This document shows positions 21,531 to 30,464 of a stretch of 64,000 nt of DNA, one piece after another (position 1 is the first letter of the stretch; each line of letters begins with the position of its first letter). The stretch comes from DATKOF01 sp035524795 (GTDB lineage: Bacteria; Pseudomonadota; Gammaproteobacteria; Burkholderiales; SG8-41). The DNA lies in NCBI GenBank assembly GCA_035524795.1, contig DATKOF010000001.1:1-64000 (forward strand), read 5' to 3'. The notes below the pieces were generated by a model that was not told the origin of the DNA, did no database searches, and saw only the letters and a program-made list of their open reading frames with translations. The translations under genes and the position numbers were made by a program.

Positions 21531-22916
21531 TCAGCCGCCGGCGCGTCCCGGCAGCGACCGCTGCATCAGATTCAGTACGGCGGCGGCTTTGTCGAAAGTT
21601 TCCTGATATTCGTCGGCGAGGCGCGAATCGGCAACGATCCCGCCCCCGGCTGAAAAATAGACTTTGCCGCCCGCACATATCAGCGTGCGGATGACGATGC
21701 TGGTGTCCATGCCGCCATCCTGCCCGATATAGCCGATCGCGCCGCAATAGACGCCGCGCCGGTGCGGTTCGAGTTCCTCGATGATCTGCATCGCGCGCAG
21801 CTTCGGAGCGCCGGTAATCGATCCTCCCGGAAAACATCCACGCAACAGGTCGAGCGCGTCCCGATCGCCGCGCAGTCTGCCGGTGACGGTGCTGACCAGA
21901 TGGTGCACGGTCGCAAAACTCTCGATTTCGAACAGCTTCGGCACCTTGACTGATCCGTGCGCGCAGTTTTTGGAAAGATCGTTGCGCAGCAGATCGACGA
22001 TCATCAGGTTTTCGGCGCGATCCTTCTCACTCGACTGCAGATCGTGCATGATCCCGGCGTCGAGCCGTGGATGGCCGGCGCGCGCGCGCGTGCCCTTGAC
22101 CGGCCTGGTTTCAACACGGTCGCCTTCGACCTTCAGGAAACGCTCGGGCGAGGCGGACAGGATCTGGCCGTACGGCGTATTCAGATATGCGGCATGGGGC
22201 GCGGGATTGACGATGCGCAGCGCCTGATACGCGAGCCAGGGATCCCCCCTGAACGGCGCGCTGAAGCGCTGTGCCAAGTTGACCTGATAACAATCGCCGG
22301 CATCGATGTAGCGAAGCGCGCGTTCGAATGCCATCGCATAAGCATCCGGCCCCAGATTGGACGAAGGTGCCGCGGTGATGCAAAACGGCCGGCGCGCGCG
22401 TTCGGCCGCGGGCGCACTGAAGCGCGCCACGAATTCGCGCCAGCGCGTGCGCGTGTCTGCGCGCCGACCGCCGACGAGCCAGCCGCGTCGCTCGTGATGG
22501 TCGACGACGACTGCCCAGTCATAGAGACCGACCGCCATTTCCGGCATGCGCACGTCGTCGGCGGCGGATTCCGGCAGGCGTTCAAATCGGCGCGCGAGAT
22601 CGTAACCGAAATAGCCGATGGCGCCGCCACTGAACGGCAGACCGCGTGCCGGCTGCTTCCCGATGCCGAGATGGCGGCCCAGCAGCGCAAATGGATCTTC
22701 GCGCGACAATTCGTTGATGCCGCCGCGCACTTCAGTCATCTTGCCGCGCGTTACCACCGTCGCATAGGGTTCAGCGGCCAGAATATCGTAGCGTGCACGG
22801 GCCGGATGGCAGCACCCGCTGTCGAGAAACACCGCCCACGGCCGGTCGGCAACCGCTTCGAACAATGCGGCGCCGTCCCCGTGGTACGGCAATTCGGTGC
22901 ACAATAAATCCGCCAT
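21531..22916 (-). CDS. pabB: Aminodeoxychorismate synthase component I
   Basis: A 461-residue chorismate-binding enzyme. The active-site segment RPVKGTRARAGHP carries the Lys that distinguishes PabB from TrpE (which has PIAGT). Other signatures are VLTR-type VNLAQRFSAPF, SPERFLKVEGD, and GGSITGAPKLRAM. With PabA it makes 4-amino-4-deoxychorismate for folate. No PabC or PabA domain is fused. It converges with hxlR (10-base gap) and is divergent from gluQ. Confidence 0.93.
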   Translation of the reverse strand: MADLLCTELPYHGDGAALFEAVADRPWAVFLDSGCCHPARARYDILAAEPYATVVTRGKMTEVRGGINELSREDPFALLGRHLGIGKQPARGLPFSGGAIGYFGYDLARRFERLPESAADDVRMPEMAVGLYDWAVVVDHHERRGWLVGGRRADTRTRWREFVARFSAPAAERARRPFCITAAPSSNLGPDAYAMAFERALRYIDAGDCYQVNLAQRFSAPFRGDPWLAYQALRIVNPAPHAAYLNTPYGQILSASPERFLKVEGDRVETRPVKGTRARAGHPRLDAGIMHDLQSSEKDRAENLMIVDLLRNDLSKNCAHGSVKVPKLFEIESFATVHHLVSTVTGRLRGDRDALDLLRGCFPGGSITGAPKLRAMQIIEELEPHRRGVYCGAIGYIGQDGGMDTSIVIRTLICAGGKVYFSAGGGIVADSRLADEYQETFDKAAAVLNLMQRSLPGRAGG

Positions 22917-22963
22917 CTCCGTATACTAGCGCAAGCTCGACCAACTTCTGCCGCACACATCGA

Positions 22964-23851
22964 TTGGCTGCCGGCTATCGCGGACGTTTCGCCCCCTCCC
23001 CGACGGGTCCCCTGCATTTCGGTTCGCTGGTCGCGGCAGTCGCCAGCTACGCTGATGCCCGCAGCCGCGGGGGAACGTGGCTGGTGCGCATCGAGGATCT
23101 GGATCGGCCGCGCACGGTCGCCGGCGCCGCTGACGATATTCTGCGCACGCTCAACGCCTGTGGTCTGCAATGGGATGGAGTCGTCCATCAAAGTCGGCGG
23201 CACGGCGCCTATCATGCAGCGTTGCACCGTTTGCGCAAACAGGGCGTGATCTATCCTTGTGCCTGCAGCCGCCGCGAAATCGCCGATTCTGCGATTTCCG
23301 GCATCGAGGGCCCGGTCTATCCCGGCACCTGCCGCAAGGGTCTGGCGACAGACAAGCGCCCGCACGCATGGCGCGTCGACACGCGGGGAGTACGGATTGC
23401 TTTCGAAGACACACTACAGGGAAAGATCGAACAGGACCTCGAGCACGACGTCGGTGATTTCGTGCTCTACCGCAGTTGCGTATTCGCCTATCAGCTTGCA
23501 GTGGTGGTCGACGATGCCGAGCAAGGCATCACCGACGTCGTGCGCGGCGCCGATCTGCTGGATTCGACGCCGCGCCAGATCTACCTGCAGCGTTTACTGG
23601 GGTTGCCGACCCCCCATTATCTGCACGTACCGGTAGCGGCCAACGACAGGGGGGAGAAACTCGGCAAACAGACAATGGCGGCTGCGATTGATGCGGGAGA
23701 TCCGCGCCCGGCGCTGGTCGCGGCATTACATTTTCTGGGGCTCGATCCGCCGGCGGAAATCACCGTTGCGAGCATCGCCGCAGTGTGGCGGTGGACTATC
23801 CGGCACTGGCAGGTCGCCCGATTGCCGCGCATCAGATGGCTTCGCGTATAG
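22964..23851 (+). CDS. gluQ: Glutamyl-Q tRNA(Asp) synthetase
   Basis: A 295-residue GluRS-like protein without anticodon domain. The class I signature is GRFAPSPTGPLHFGSLVAAV, the KMSK equivalent is GEKLGKQTM, and a zinc site is CACSRREI with a later Tyr and Cys (VYPGTC). It attaches glutamate to the queuosine base in tRNA-Asp. TTG at 22964 is the only plausible start close to the domain; no good ribosome site is visible. The partner tRNA-Asp and queD/queE are in the same window. Confidence 0.92.
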   Translation: MAAGYRGRFAPSPTGPLHFGSLVAAVASYADARSRGGTWLVRIEDLDRPRTVAGAADDILRTLNACGLQWDGVVHQSRRHGAYHAALHRLRKQGVIYPCACSRREIADSAISGIEGPVYPGTCRKGLATDKRPHAWRVDTRGVRIAFEDTLQGKIEQDLEHDVGDFVLYRSCVFAYQLAVVVDDAEQGITDVVRGADLLDSTPRQIYLQRLLGLPTPHYLHVPVAANDRGEKLGKQTMAAAIDAGDPRPALVAALHFLGLDPPAEITVASIAAVWRWTIRHWQVARLPRIRWLRV

Positions 23852-24193
23852 CTAACCCGGCGGCCAGCGGAACGGCCGCCCGGCAAGCAGATGCAGGTGC
23901 AGATGAAACACTGTCTGGCCGGCCTGTTCGCCATTGTTGACGACCAGGCGGAAATCATCAGCTGTTCCAAGTTGACGTGCGATTTTGCCGGCGATGAGCA
24001 GCAGGTGGCCAAGCAATACCTGATCCCCGGCTTCCGCGTTGGCAAGACGATCGATCGGTTTCTTCGGGATCAGCAACAAGTGGACTGGCGCCTGCGGATT
24101 GATGTCCTTGATTGCAACGCACAGATCGTCTTCATAGACGATGTCGGACGGGAACTGCCGGTTGATGATCCTGGTGAAAAGGGTGTCCGTCAT
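23852..24193 (-). CDS. HIT family nucleotide-binding protein
   Basis: A 113-residue histidine triad protein starting MTDTLFTRIINRQFPSDIVY, with the catalytic triad QTVFHLHLHLLAGR near the C-terminus. Bacterial members (HinT-like) hydrolyse purine nucleoside phosphoramidates. The start at 24193 overlaps the stop of the preceding lipoprotein gene (ATGA), so it is translationally coupled to the MCE transporter operon, an unusual partner. Confidence 0.93.
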   Translation of the reverse strand: MTDTLFTRIINRQFPSDIVYEDDLCVAIKDINPQAPVHLLLIPKKPIDRLANAEAGDQVLLGHLLLIAGKIARQLGTADDFRLVVNNGEQAGQTVFHLHLHLLAGRPFRWPPG

Positions 24194-24810
24194 TTTTCGC
24201 GTCTGTTTTCCACAGCGATGTTTGCGGCAGTCCATGCGACGACTGCATTCACCAGTTCGTCGCTGGCCGCGGTCAGCGCGCGCACCCCGCCGGCGGCGTC
24301 CGGGGTCGGTGCCGCTTTCTCGAACACAAAATCCTTCTGCGCAATCAGCGTCCGCTGCGCAGCGTCAACCAGACTTGCCCGCGCCGCGACCACGCCACGG
24401 CTCGTATCGGCGCGATCGAATACCTGGGAAAAATCCTCCAGTTCGACGCGCAGCGCATAATTGACGCGCACGCCATCGGCCACGCCGACCACGCCCCCGG
24501 TGCTCGCCTGCGTAAGCCGGTCGCGCAGCCGCTGCGTCAGCAGGGCGGCTGGCGACGCCGCCCAGCGGCTGTCGGCGTAACTGCGCTGGCGGCCGGCGTC
24601 CTGCCCCAGGCGGTAGGCGATCTCCGTGGTATCGAGCCAGAACGGGGCATCCACGTTATGCAGCAACAGACTGGCATTGATATTCCTGGCGGTGCCGGCG
24701 TTGATCTGGGGCGCGCCGAGATCGTAGGTGGCCGGCGTCAGTTTCACCGACGGGCCGAACGAACAGCCGGCCAGCACCATCGCGCACAGCACCATCCATA
24801 AATTCTTCAT
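24190..24810 (-). CDS. ABC transport auxiliary lipoprotein (PqiC/ABC_trans_aux type)
   Basis: A 206-residue lipoprotein: MKNLWMVLCAMVLAGCSFGP, Cys16 at the lipobox. The body (YDLGAPQ..., WLDTTEIAYRLGQDAGRQRSY, LTQRLRDRLTQ) matches the ABC_trans_aux/DUF330 pattern found with MCE transporters, where the protein sits in the outer membrane facing the periplasm. It overlaps the MCE gene stop (ATGA). Confidence 0.88.
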   Translation of the reverse strand: MKNLWMVLCAMVLAGCSFGPSVKLTPATYDLGAPQINAGTARNINASLLLHNVDAPFWLDTTEIAYRLGQDAGRQRSYADSRWAASPAALLTQRLRDRLTQASTGGVVGVADGVRVNYALRVELEDFSQVFDRADTSRGVVAARASLVDAAQRTLIAQKDFVFEKAAPTPDAAGGVRALTAASDELVNAVVAWTAANIAVENRREK

Positions 24811-25592
24811 TGTGCGTTCAACCCCGCCGAAAATCCGCGTTCGCCAGGGCCGGGCGGCGGCGGATTCTTGCCGAACAGAAGACTGTGCGGCTGTTCATCG
24901 ATCTCGGTGATCAGCCGATCAAGGCCGCGTGATGAGCGCTGCACATCTTCCAGCAATCCGTTGAATCGCGGCAGCGTATCGTTGACTTCCACAAACACCG
25001 AATCGGCGCGCTTGAGTGTCATACTGGCATTGCCCGCCAGCGAAGAAATGCCGTCGGCAGCGCGGTCGAACTGGTGCAGGGTCGCCATCAACTGTTTCTG
25101 ATTTTTATCGTCGAGCAGGACGTTGACGCGCTGAGCGACCCGATTGAAGTTTTCGATCATTTGCTGGCCGGAACTGGTGACGCTGTCCATGAACGACGGG
25201 TGCACGTCGATGCGGGCAAGCTCGCCGGACAGCAGCGCAGGATTGCTGCCGTCGTCATCCAGCATCACGTACGACAATCCGGTGACGCCTTGGGACCCGA
25301 GCTGGGCGTAGACGCCATGCGTCAGCGGGGTATCGGCCCTGACCGCGATTCTTACCAGGATGTTGCGGACGTCGTCGGGATCGAACTCAATGTTGACAAC
25401 CTTGCCGACAGTCACGCCACGGTAGCGCACCGGCGCCTGGAGATTGAGCCCCGTTACCGGATGATGCGACACCAGGAGATAATCTCTGGTCTTGACGGTG
25501 TCGTTGCTGAACCACAATGCAGTCGCGATGATGCCGGCGCCAAGCAATAACGTAAACAAACCCGCTGCAAGCGCGTAAGCCCTGTTTTCCAT
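24807..25592 (-). CDS. MCE family (MlaD-like) lipid-transport protein
   Basis: A 261-residue protein with one N-terminal membrane helix (ALAAGLFTLLLGAGIIATAL), one MCE domain (about 40-120: HHPVTGLNLQAPVRYRGVTVGKV) and a helical C-terminal half. It forms the hexameric periplasmic ring of a phospholipid ABC transporter. GGGAGGAGG lies three bases before the ATG. It follows the ATPase gene by 24 bases in the same operon. Confidence 0.93.
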   Translation of the reverse strand: MENRAYALAAGLFTLLLGAGIIATALWFSNDTVKTRDYLLVSHHPVTGLNLQAPVRYRGVTVGKVVNIEFDPDDVRNILVRIAVRADTPLTHGVYAQLGSQGVTGLSYVMLDDDGSNPALLSGELARIDVHPSFMDSVTSSGQQMIENFNRVAQRVNVLLDDKNQKQLMATLHQFDRAADGISSLAGNASMTLKRADSVFVEVNDTLPRFNGLLEDVQRSSRGLDRLITEIDEQPHSLLFGKNPPPPGPGERGFSAGLNAQ

Positions 25593-25616
25593 CGCCTCCT
25601 CCCAGAATATCCGTCT

Positions 25617-26402
25617 TTACGTCAACAATACCATGTCCTTGACGGCTTCGAGCGCGCGCCGTCCGCGTTCCCCCATGAAAAAATTGCCGATGAACGGATG
25701 CGGGTTGGCCACCACCTCGTCCAGCGTGCCGACGATGACCAGCCGCTGTTCGCACAGCACTGCGATACGATGCGACAATGCCACCAGCGTATCGAGATCG
25801 TGCGTAACCATCACCACCGTCAGATCCAGCTCCCGGTGCAATTCCTGAATCAGCTTGACAAAACTCTCGCTGCGGTCCGGATCGAGTCCGGCCGTCGGTT
25901 CGTCTAGAAACAGCAGTTCCGGCTCGAGAGCGATCGCACGCGCCAGCGCGATGCGTTTGATCATGCCGCCCGACAGCTCGGATGGCATTTTAGCGGCATG
26001 GCGCGGTTCGATGCCAACCATTTCAAGTTTGACCATCACCAGATCGTGGATCAAACCTTCGTCGAGCGCACGCAGCTCGCGTAGCGGCAAGGCAATGTTG
26101 TCGAACACCGTCAGCGCAGAAAACAGCGCACCTTCCTGAAACAGCATGCCCCAGCGATTGCGCAGGCTACGGAGCCGGCTCTGGTCACCACCGTGCAGCG
26201 GAACGCCGAATACGCGCACTTCGCCGCGCGCAGGCTGTTCAAGGCCGAGCATCTGCCGCAACAAGGTGGTTTTGCCACTGCCGGAACCGCCAACCAGTGA
26301 CATGATCTCCCCACGACGTACGCTCAAATCGATGTCCCGGTGGACAACGTGGCTGCCGAACTGCGTCCACAGACCCTCGATTTCAATGATGCATCCCGCC
26401 AT
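25617..26402 (-). CDS. MCE/Mla-type ABC transporter ATP-binding protein
   Basis: A 261-residue ABC ATPase: Walker A GGSGSGKTTLLRQML, signature ELSGGMIKRIALARAI, Walker B LLFLDEPTAGLDP, and the switch His in VMVTHDLDTL. The MlaF-like LSGGM signature variant is typical of lipid transporters. The start overlaps the permease stop (TGATG). It energises lipid movement through the permease and the MCE ring. Confidence 0.95.
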   Translation of the reverse strand: MAGCIIEIEGLWTQFGSHVVHRDIDLSVRRGEIMSLVGGSGSGKTTLLRQMLGLEQPARGEVRVFGVPLHGGDQSRLRSLRNRWGMLFQEGALFSALTVFDNIALPLRELRALDEGLIHDLVMVKLEMVGIEPRHAAKMPSELSGGMIKRIALARAIALEPELLFLDEPTAGLDPDRSESFVKLIQELHRELDLTVVMVTHDLDTLVALSHRIAVLCEQRLVIVGTLDEVVANPHPFIGNFFMGERGRRALEAVKDMVLLT

Positions 26403-27541
26403 CAGCCGACTCCTACATCCTTGAACAGAATCGCGAATATCGCATCAACGATGATCACCACGGTAATCGAGGTCACGACCGAATTCGTGGTGCCAATGCC
26501 GAGACTTTCGGTATTGGGCTCTATGCGCAGACCGAAATGACAGCCGATTAGTGCAATCAATGATCCGAACACGATGCCTTTTCCGAGTCCCAGCCATAAA
26601 TTGGCGATCGGGACTGCGTCCGGCAGGCTGGACAGGAAATATACGTAACCGATATCGAGCTGAGCGTGCGCCGACACCATGCCGCCGATCAGCGCGACGC
26701 CGTCGGTCCATAATATGATCAGCGGCATCGAAAGCGCGAGCGCAAACATCTTGGGCATGACCAGCCGCAAAGTATGGGGAATACCCATCACCGCCATCGC
26801 GTCGAGCTCTTCCGTCACGCGCATCACGCCAAGCTGCGCTGTAATCGCGGAACCTGAACGACCGGCAACCAGAATCGCCGCCAATACCGGACCCAGTTCA
26901 CGGATCACGCTGATGCCGAGGATATTGATGATGAACGCGTCGGCCCCGAACAGCTTGAGCTGCTGCGCCGAAAGATAGCTCAACACCACGCCGACCAGGA
27001 ACCCGACCAGCGCCGTAATGCCGAGCGCTTGGGCGCCGGTGCGGTAAATACTGGCGGAAATTTCCCGCCATGGTATGTTTGCCGGCCGACGCAGCAAGTC
27101 CAGGGTATCGAGTACCACCTGCCCGAGCACCATAACAACTGCCAGCAGATGGTCGACCAGCGATAACACTCCCTGCCCGAGTACAACCACTCCGTAGAAG
27201 GGATCGTGCGGCCGGTGCAGCGGCACGGGTTCCGGAGGCAAATCGAAGCGGTCAAAGATTTGCTCATGTTCCGGCCTCAACAGGAGCTGCGCCACCCGGT
27301 GCTTCCCCCACACCCGCCACAGCAGCATTGCCCCGGCGTGATCGAGCATCTGGACGTGCCGCAAATCCCACTCACATCGCTGATCCAGAGCACATTCGGC
27401 AAGTTGCGGCTGCAATTCGGACAAGCGGGGTTCTAATCCATGCAGGTTCCAAGCCCCCCCCAGCTCACAGCGTTGCATACCTCCAATTTTTGTCCGCTGC
27501 AAATAGGGCGCTGAAAAATCCTGAAGTTCAGCATCCGACAT
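26402..27541 (-). CDS. MCE/Mla-type ABC transporter permease with N-terminal STAS-like domain
   Basis: A 379-residue protein. Residues about 1-120 form a soluble STAS-like domain (CEWDLRHVQMLDHAGAMLLW). The MlaE permease follows: TALVGFLVGVVLSYLSAQQL, LGPVLAAILVAGRSGSAI, and VTEELDAMAVMGI, the EQxDAxxxMG-type coupling helix. The fused STAS module replaces the separate MlaB seen in E. coli. It is the first gene of a five-gene operon (permease, ATPase, MCE, lipoprotein, HIT). Confidence 0.95.
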   Translation of the reverse strand: MSDAELQDFSAPYLQRTKIGGMQRCELGGAWNLHGLEPRLSELQPQLAECALDQRCEWDLRHVQMLDHAGAMLLWRVWGKHRVAQLLLRPEHEQIFDRFDLPPEPVPLHRPHDPFYGVVVLGQGVLSLVDHLLAVVMVLGQVVLDTLDLLRRPANIPWREISASIYRTGAQALGITALVGFLVGVVLSYLSAQQLKLFGADAFIINILGISVIRELGPVLAAILVAGRSGSAITAQLGVMRVTEELDAMAVMGIPHTLRLVMPKMFALALSMPLIILWTDGVALIGGMVSAHAQLDIGYVYFLSSLPDAVPIANLWLGLGKGIVFGSLIALIGCHFGLRIEPNTESLGIGTTNSVVTSITVVIIVDAIFAILFKDVGVG

Positions 27542-27650
27542 GGCACATATTCCCCGATGAATCCAAAATGATATTTATCTATATGATTTGTAACATTTTT
27601 ATAATTTTGCGGTTTGTTTGATGCAACGCAAAATACGTATTCGAAAGTTC

Positions 27651-27690
27651 TTGACTTATCAATATAAAATAGTTATTGTGCAATGCAGCA
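27651..27690 (+). promoter_or_regulatory. Phasin promoter with possible PhaR site
   Basis: TTGACT (27651-27656), a 17-base spacer and TATTGT (27674-27679) make a plausible sigma-70 promoter in a very AT-rich gap. The near-palindrome TGCAATGCAGCA starts inside the -10 box. PhaR, the polyhydroxyalkanoate-responsive repressor, is known to bind TGC-rich sites over phasin promoters, so this is a candidate operator. Confidence 0.45.
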
Positions 27691-27756
27691 AAATAATAAC
27701 TCTCGGGTTTCAGATCGATTTTTCATGATTTATAAACCGTTTGAAGGGAAATCACA

Positions 27757-28287
27757 ATGTACCAAGCTCCTGAACAGCTGATCACATTGGGCAAGGCGAA
27801 TTTTGAAATTGCAGTACGGTGTGCCAGCATCGCGTTGGAAGGCGCCGAACGGCTGCTTCAATTACAGATCACTGCCACGAAAGAAGCTTTTGCCGACGGT
27901 GTGCGGCAAACCAAGACCGTAGCGGAAATCAAGGATCTTCAGGAACTCGCCCGGCTTAAGGAAAGCCTTACTCAGCCGGCCGTCGAGAAGGCGGCCAGCT
28001 ATGCCAAAAACGTTTACGATGTCGTGACCGGAACCCAGTCCGAACTCGGCGGTGTGCTCGAAGAACAAATTGCCGACCTCAACAAACATGCCGTTACTGC
28101 GCTTGACCGATTCATAAAATCAGCACCTGCCGGATCGGAAGTCGCCGTTGCCACCGCCAAGTCCACCATTTCCGCGATCAACTCCGCTTACGACAATTTT
28201 GCAAGAGCAGCGAAACAGTTCGCGGATTTGGCCCGGCTCAATATGGACACCCTAGTCAGCCAGAGCCGACAGCAATATACACAATAA
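27757..28287 (+). CDS. Phasin family protein
   Basis: A 176-residue helical protein (MYQAPEQLITLGKANFEIAV...) with the Phasin_2 pattern: N-terminal granule-binding helix, central DLQELARLKESLTQPAVEKA and a C-terminal helix ending in QSRQQYTQ. Phasins coat polyhydroxyalkanoate granules. AAGGGA sits eight bases before the ATG. No phaC or phaA gene is in the window. Base composition around it is lower in GC than its neighbours. Confidence 0.93.
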   Translation: MYQAPEQLITLGKANFEIAVRCASIALEGAERLLQLQITATKEAFADGVRQTKTVAEIKDLQELARLKESLTQPAVEKAASYAKNVYDVVTGTQSELGGVLEEQIADLNKHAVTALDRFIKSAPAGSEVAVATAKSTISAINSAYDNFARAAKQFADLARLNMDTLVSQSRQQYTQ

Positions 28288-28905
28288 GAATCTGCCCGGC
28301 TGTTCCGCTTTTTCTTCATGCTGGACAGCGATGCTGGTGGTTTTTGCCATGCCATATTCGAGCAGGAATCTGCCGGGATGAAAACTGCCGGCGGGCGTTC
28401 AAGCCGGCCCGGTTACGCTCAATGTGCGAGCGCAATTCGTCGAGGGTTTCAAATATATGAGGGGGATGATGCGACACCTGCCCGTATTGTGCGTGCCGGT
28501 CTTGGCGACGGTACTGATCCGGCATATTCGCACCCCTCGAGCGGCAATGCATGATCGAAACTGGCTGCAACAGCAATCCAGACGATCAAATTCGCATATT
28601 TCGCGATGCGGTGACGGAATATATTCTTGAGCGACGACGCCTGGTCATCGCAGATCGACAGCAGGCTGCCGCCCATCCTGACGCTGTCGTATTGTTCCCG
28701 CTTGACAATCCGAATACCCCCATTTTCGGCGATTGAATTGCCGTAATGCAGCCGGCCCGGTTTCCGGGTCGAAGTCCAATGCGATGGGACCTGCCGCGAA
28801 CCACAGCGCGGGTATCCTTGCGCACGACCGCTTCCCACGAAGAGCGTAAACCCCGATCCTGCAAAACAGCACTTGAATATCGTCGGACTGATTTATAACT
28901 ATATG
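28288..28905. other. Intergenic stretch without a convincing gene
   Basis: Short open frames exist on both strands (for example minus 28449-28838 and plus 28318-28554) but none has a ribosome site, a recognisable domain or consistent codon use. The minus-strand segment around 28600-28740 reads like coding sequence over about 40 residues (KREQYDSVRMGGSLL), so a decayed gene is possible but not supported. Confidence 0.4.
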
Positions 28906-28961
28906 TTTACATTGCATATATTTTTAATATATTTACTATTGTAATAAGAATCGTTATCATT
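28906..28961 (+). promoter_or_regulatory. hemP promoter and Fur box
   Basis: TTTACA (28906-28911), 16 bases and TATATT (28928-28933) form the promoter. A 19-bp Fur box at 28943-28961 (AATAAGAATCGTTATCATT) follows directly and agrees at 16 of 19 positions with the GATAAT-repeat Fur consensus. It ends five bases before the hemP ATG, so Fur with iron would block transcription start. Confidence 0.75.
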
Positions 28962-28966
28962 AAAAA

Positions 28967-29155
28967 ATGCACAGATCGGTGAAAACATACAATCACCAGC
29001 CGAAATCCGGGGCTTTGTCTCCCGCGACAGCGGCGCCGGCGCGCATCACCAGTGAACGATTACTGAATGGTGCGGCGGAGATTATTATCGAACATCAGGG
29101 ACGCGACTATCGGTTGCGTCTGACGCAAAACGGAAAACTGATTCTGACCGCCTGA
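28967..29155 (+). CDS. hemP: Hemin uptake protein HemP
   Basis: A 62-residue protein. Its second half, SERLLNGAAEIIIEHQGRDY followed by RLRLTQNGKLILTA, is the HemP/HmuP domain. HmuP is reported as an activator of haem-uptake receptor genes in rhizobia and Burkholderia-like bacteria. The N-terminal 25 residues are a variable basic tail. ATG at 28967 has no ribosome site and a very short leader. No haem receptor or TonB genes are adjacent, so it stands alone. Confidence 0.9.
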   Translation: MHRSVKTYNHQPKSGALSPATAAPARITSERLLNGAAEIIIEHQGRDYRLRLTQNGKLILTA

Positions 29156-29392
29156 TCAGTGGACAGCGACCCTGAAATCAATGGGCCCGCCAAAATCGGC
29201 GAGGAATTCATCAACGCGTTCAATTGATGGATCCTCAGCAATTACATCTATGATTGACGTACGGAACTTTCTGGCGACATCTCCATGCAGATAAGTGCCG
29301 CGGCCAGCCTGCTTGTCCACCACCTCATAACCATTCTGGGCCGGATACTCCAGCACATAATAGTTTTCACTGTCGTAAACAATGTTCATCAT
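29156..29392 (-). CDS. DUF3567 family protein
   Basis: A 78-residue protein (MMNIVYDSENYYVLEYPAQN) with the pattern GYEVVDKQAGRGTYLHGDVA and EDPSIERVDEFLADF. It matches the DUF3567 family of small proteins known mainly from Betaproteobacteria; the function is unknown. It ends immediately after the hemP stop on the opposite strand (convergent). A second Met one codon in could also be the start. Confidence 0.85.
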   Translation of the reverse strand: MMNIVYDSENYYVLEYPAQNGYEVVDKQAGRGTYLHGDVARKFRTSIIDVIAEDPSIERVDEFLADFGGPIDFRVAVH

Positions 29393-29594
29393 GAGCAGTT
29401 AATGGGGGCGCCATTCGCGTTTTCAAGCGCCGGTCGTTCGAGGAAATACCGAAGGTTCCACCACAGATTCACAGCCCTTTCGCACTGCTTTTTGACAAAG
29501 ACGCGGCCCCGCTTTTCTGATGACCCGCTTATCCGGGATCGTCGCTCCCGTCGTAATTCTGTAATCATTGCTCAATATCATCAGCGGCATGCTG

Positions 29595-30413
29595 ATGAAT
29601 CGCGTACGTAGCCCTTTTAAGGTACGTTCGCTGTTTTTATCCGACATCCATCTCGGCACGCGCGCATGCCGCGCCGAACAACTCCTTTCCTTCATCAGGG
29701 AATACGACTCCGAGTATATTTTCCTGATCGGCGATATCATAGATTTTTGGGCGATGAGCCGTGGTGTCTATTGGCCGGCGCAGCATAATACCGTAGTGCA
29801 GAAAATCCTCAGAAAGGCGAGGCATCAGACACGCATCATCCTGATCCCGGGCAATCACGACGAGGCGTTGCGAGAATATGTCGGCAGCACGTTCGGCAAT
29901 ATCACCCTGGCGCGCGAATATGTCCATACCACGGCCGATGGCAAGCGTTACCTGCTGCTGCATGGCGACGAATATGACCAGGTGACGACGTATCACCGCT
30001 GGATATCGATACTCGGGGACGTTTCCTATACTTTTCTGATCCATCTTAACCGCGCGCTCTCGTTGCTGCGCCGCAAACTCGGCATCAGCGGATACTGGTC
30101 GCTTGCCGATTACGCCAAGCGCAACGTCCTGCAGGCCGTCAGCTTCATCAGTAATTTCGAGGATGCTGTCGCACACAACGTAAGACATCGCGACCTCGAT
30201 GGCGTAATTTGCGGACATATCCATACGCCGACAATCAAACAGATCGGCGGCATCACTTATGTCAATTGCGGAGATTGGGTCGACAGCTGCAGCGCGATCG
30301 TTGAACATCATGACGGGCGGCTGGAACTGGTGCGCCATACCCGATCGGCCGATGAATCGCCGACCGAGATGCCCGAAGAAGAAGCAGTCCGCGCGGAGGC
30401 TGAGTTGCTATAA
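29595..30413 (+). CDS. LpxH-like UDP-2,3-diacylglucosamine diphosphatase (calcineurin-like)
   Basis: A metallophosphoesterase of about 272 residues. Metal motifs are FLSDIHLGTR, FLIGDIIDFW, LIPGNHDEAL, LLLHGDEYD, and CGHIHTPTI. The spacing resembles the LpxH/LpxH2 group that acts in lipid A synthesis, though in related species such genes often sit beside glycosyltransferases and may have another role. The start is uncertain between 29589 and 29595. The C-terminal 20 residues are acidic. Confidence 0.82.
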   Translation: MNRVRSPFKVRSLFLSDIHLGTRACRAEQLLSFIREYDSEYIFLIGDIIDFWAMSRGVYWPAQHNTVVQKILRKARHQTRIILIPGNHDEALREYVGSTFGNITLAREYVHTTADGKRYLLLHGDEYDQVTTYHRWISILGDVSYTFLIHLNRALSLLRRKLGISGYWSLADYAKRNVLQAVSFISNFEDAVAHNVRHRDLDGVICGHIHTPTIKQIGGITYVNCGDWVDSCSAIVEHHDGRLELVRHTRSADESPTEMPEEEAVRAEAELL

Positions 30414-30464
30414 TCTGCACCATACGCTTTCGCGAGCGGCCAAATCGGTTTACATCAAGTTTCC

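Noticed and set aside
28449..28838. Minus-strand frame of 129 codons in the gap after the phasin
   Set aside because: No ribosome site, no recognisable family, and composition changes along its length. At most a decayed remnant.
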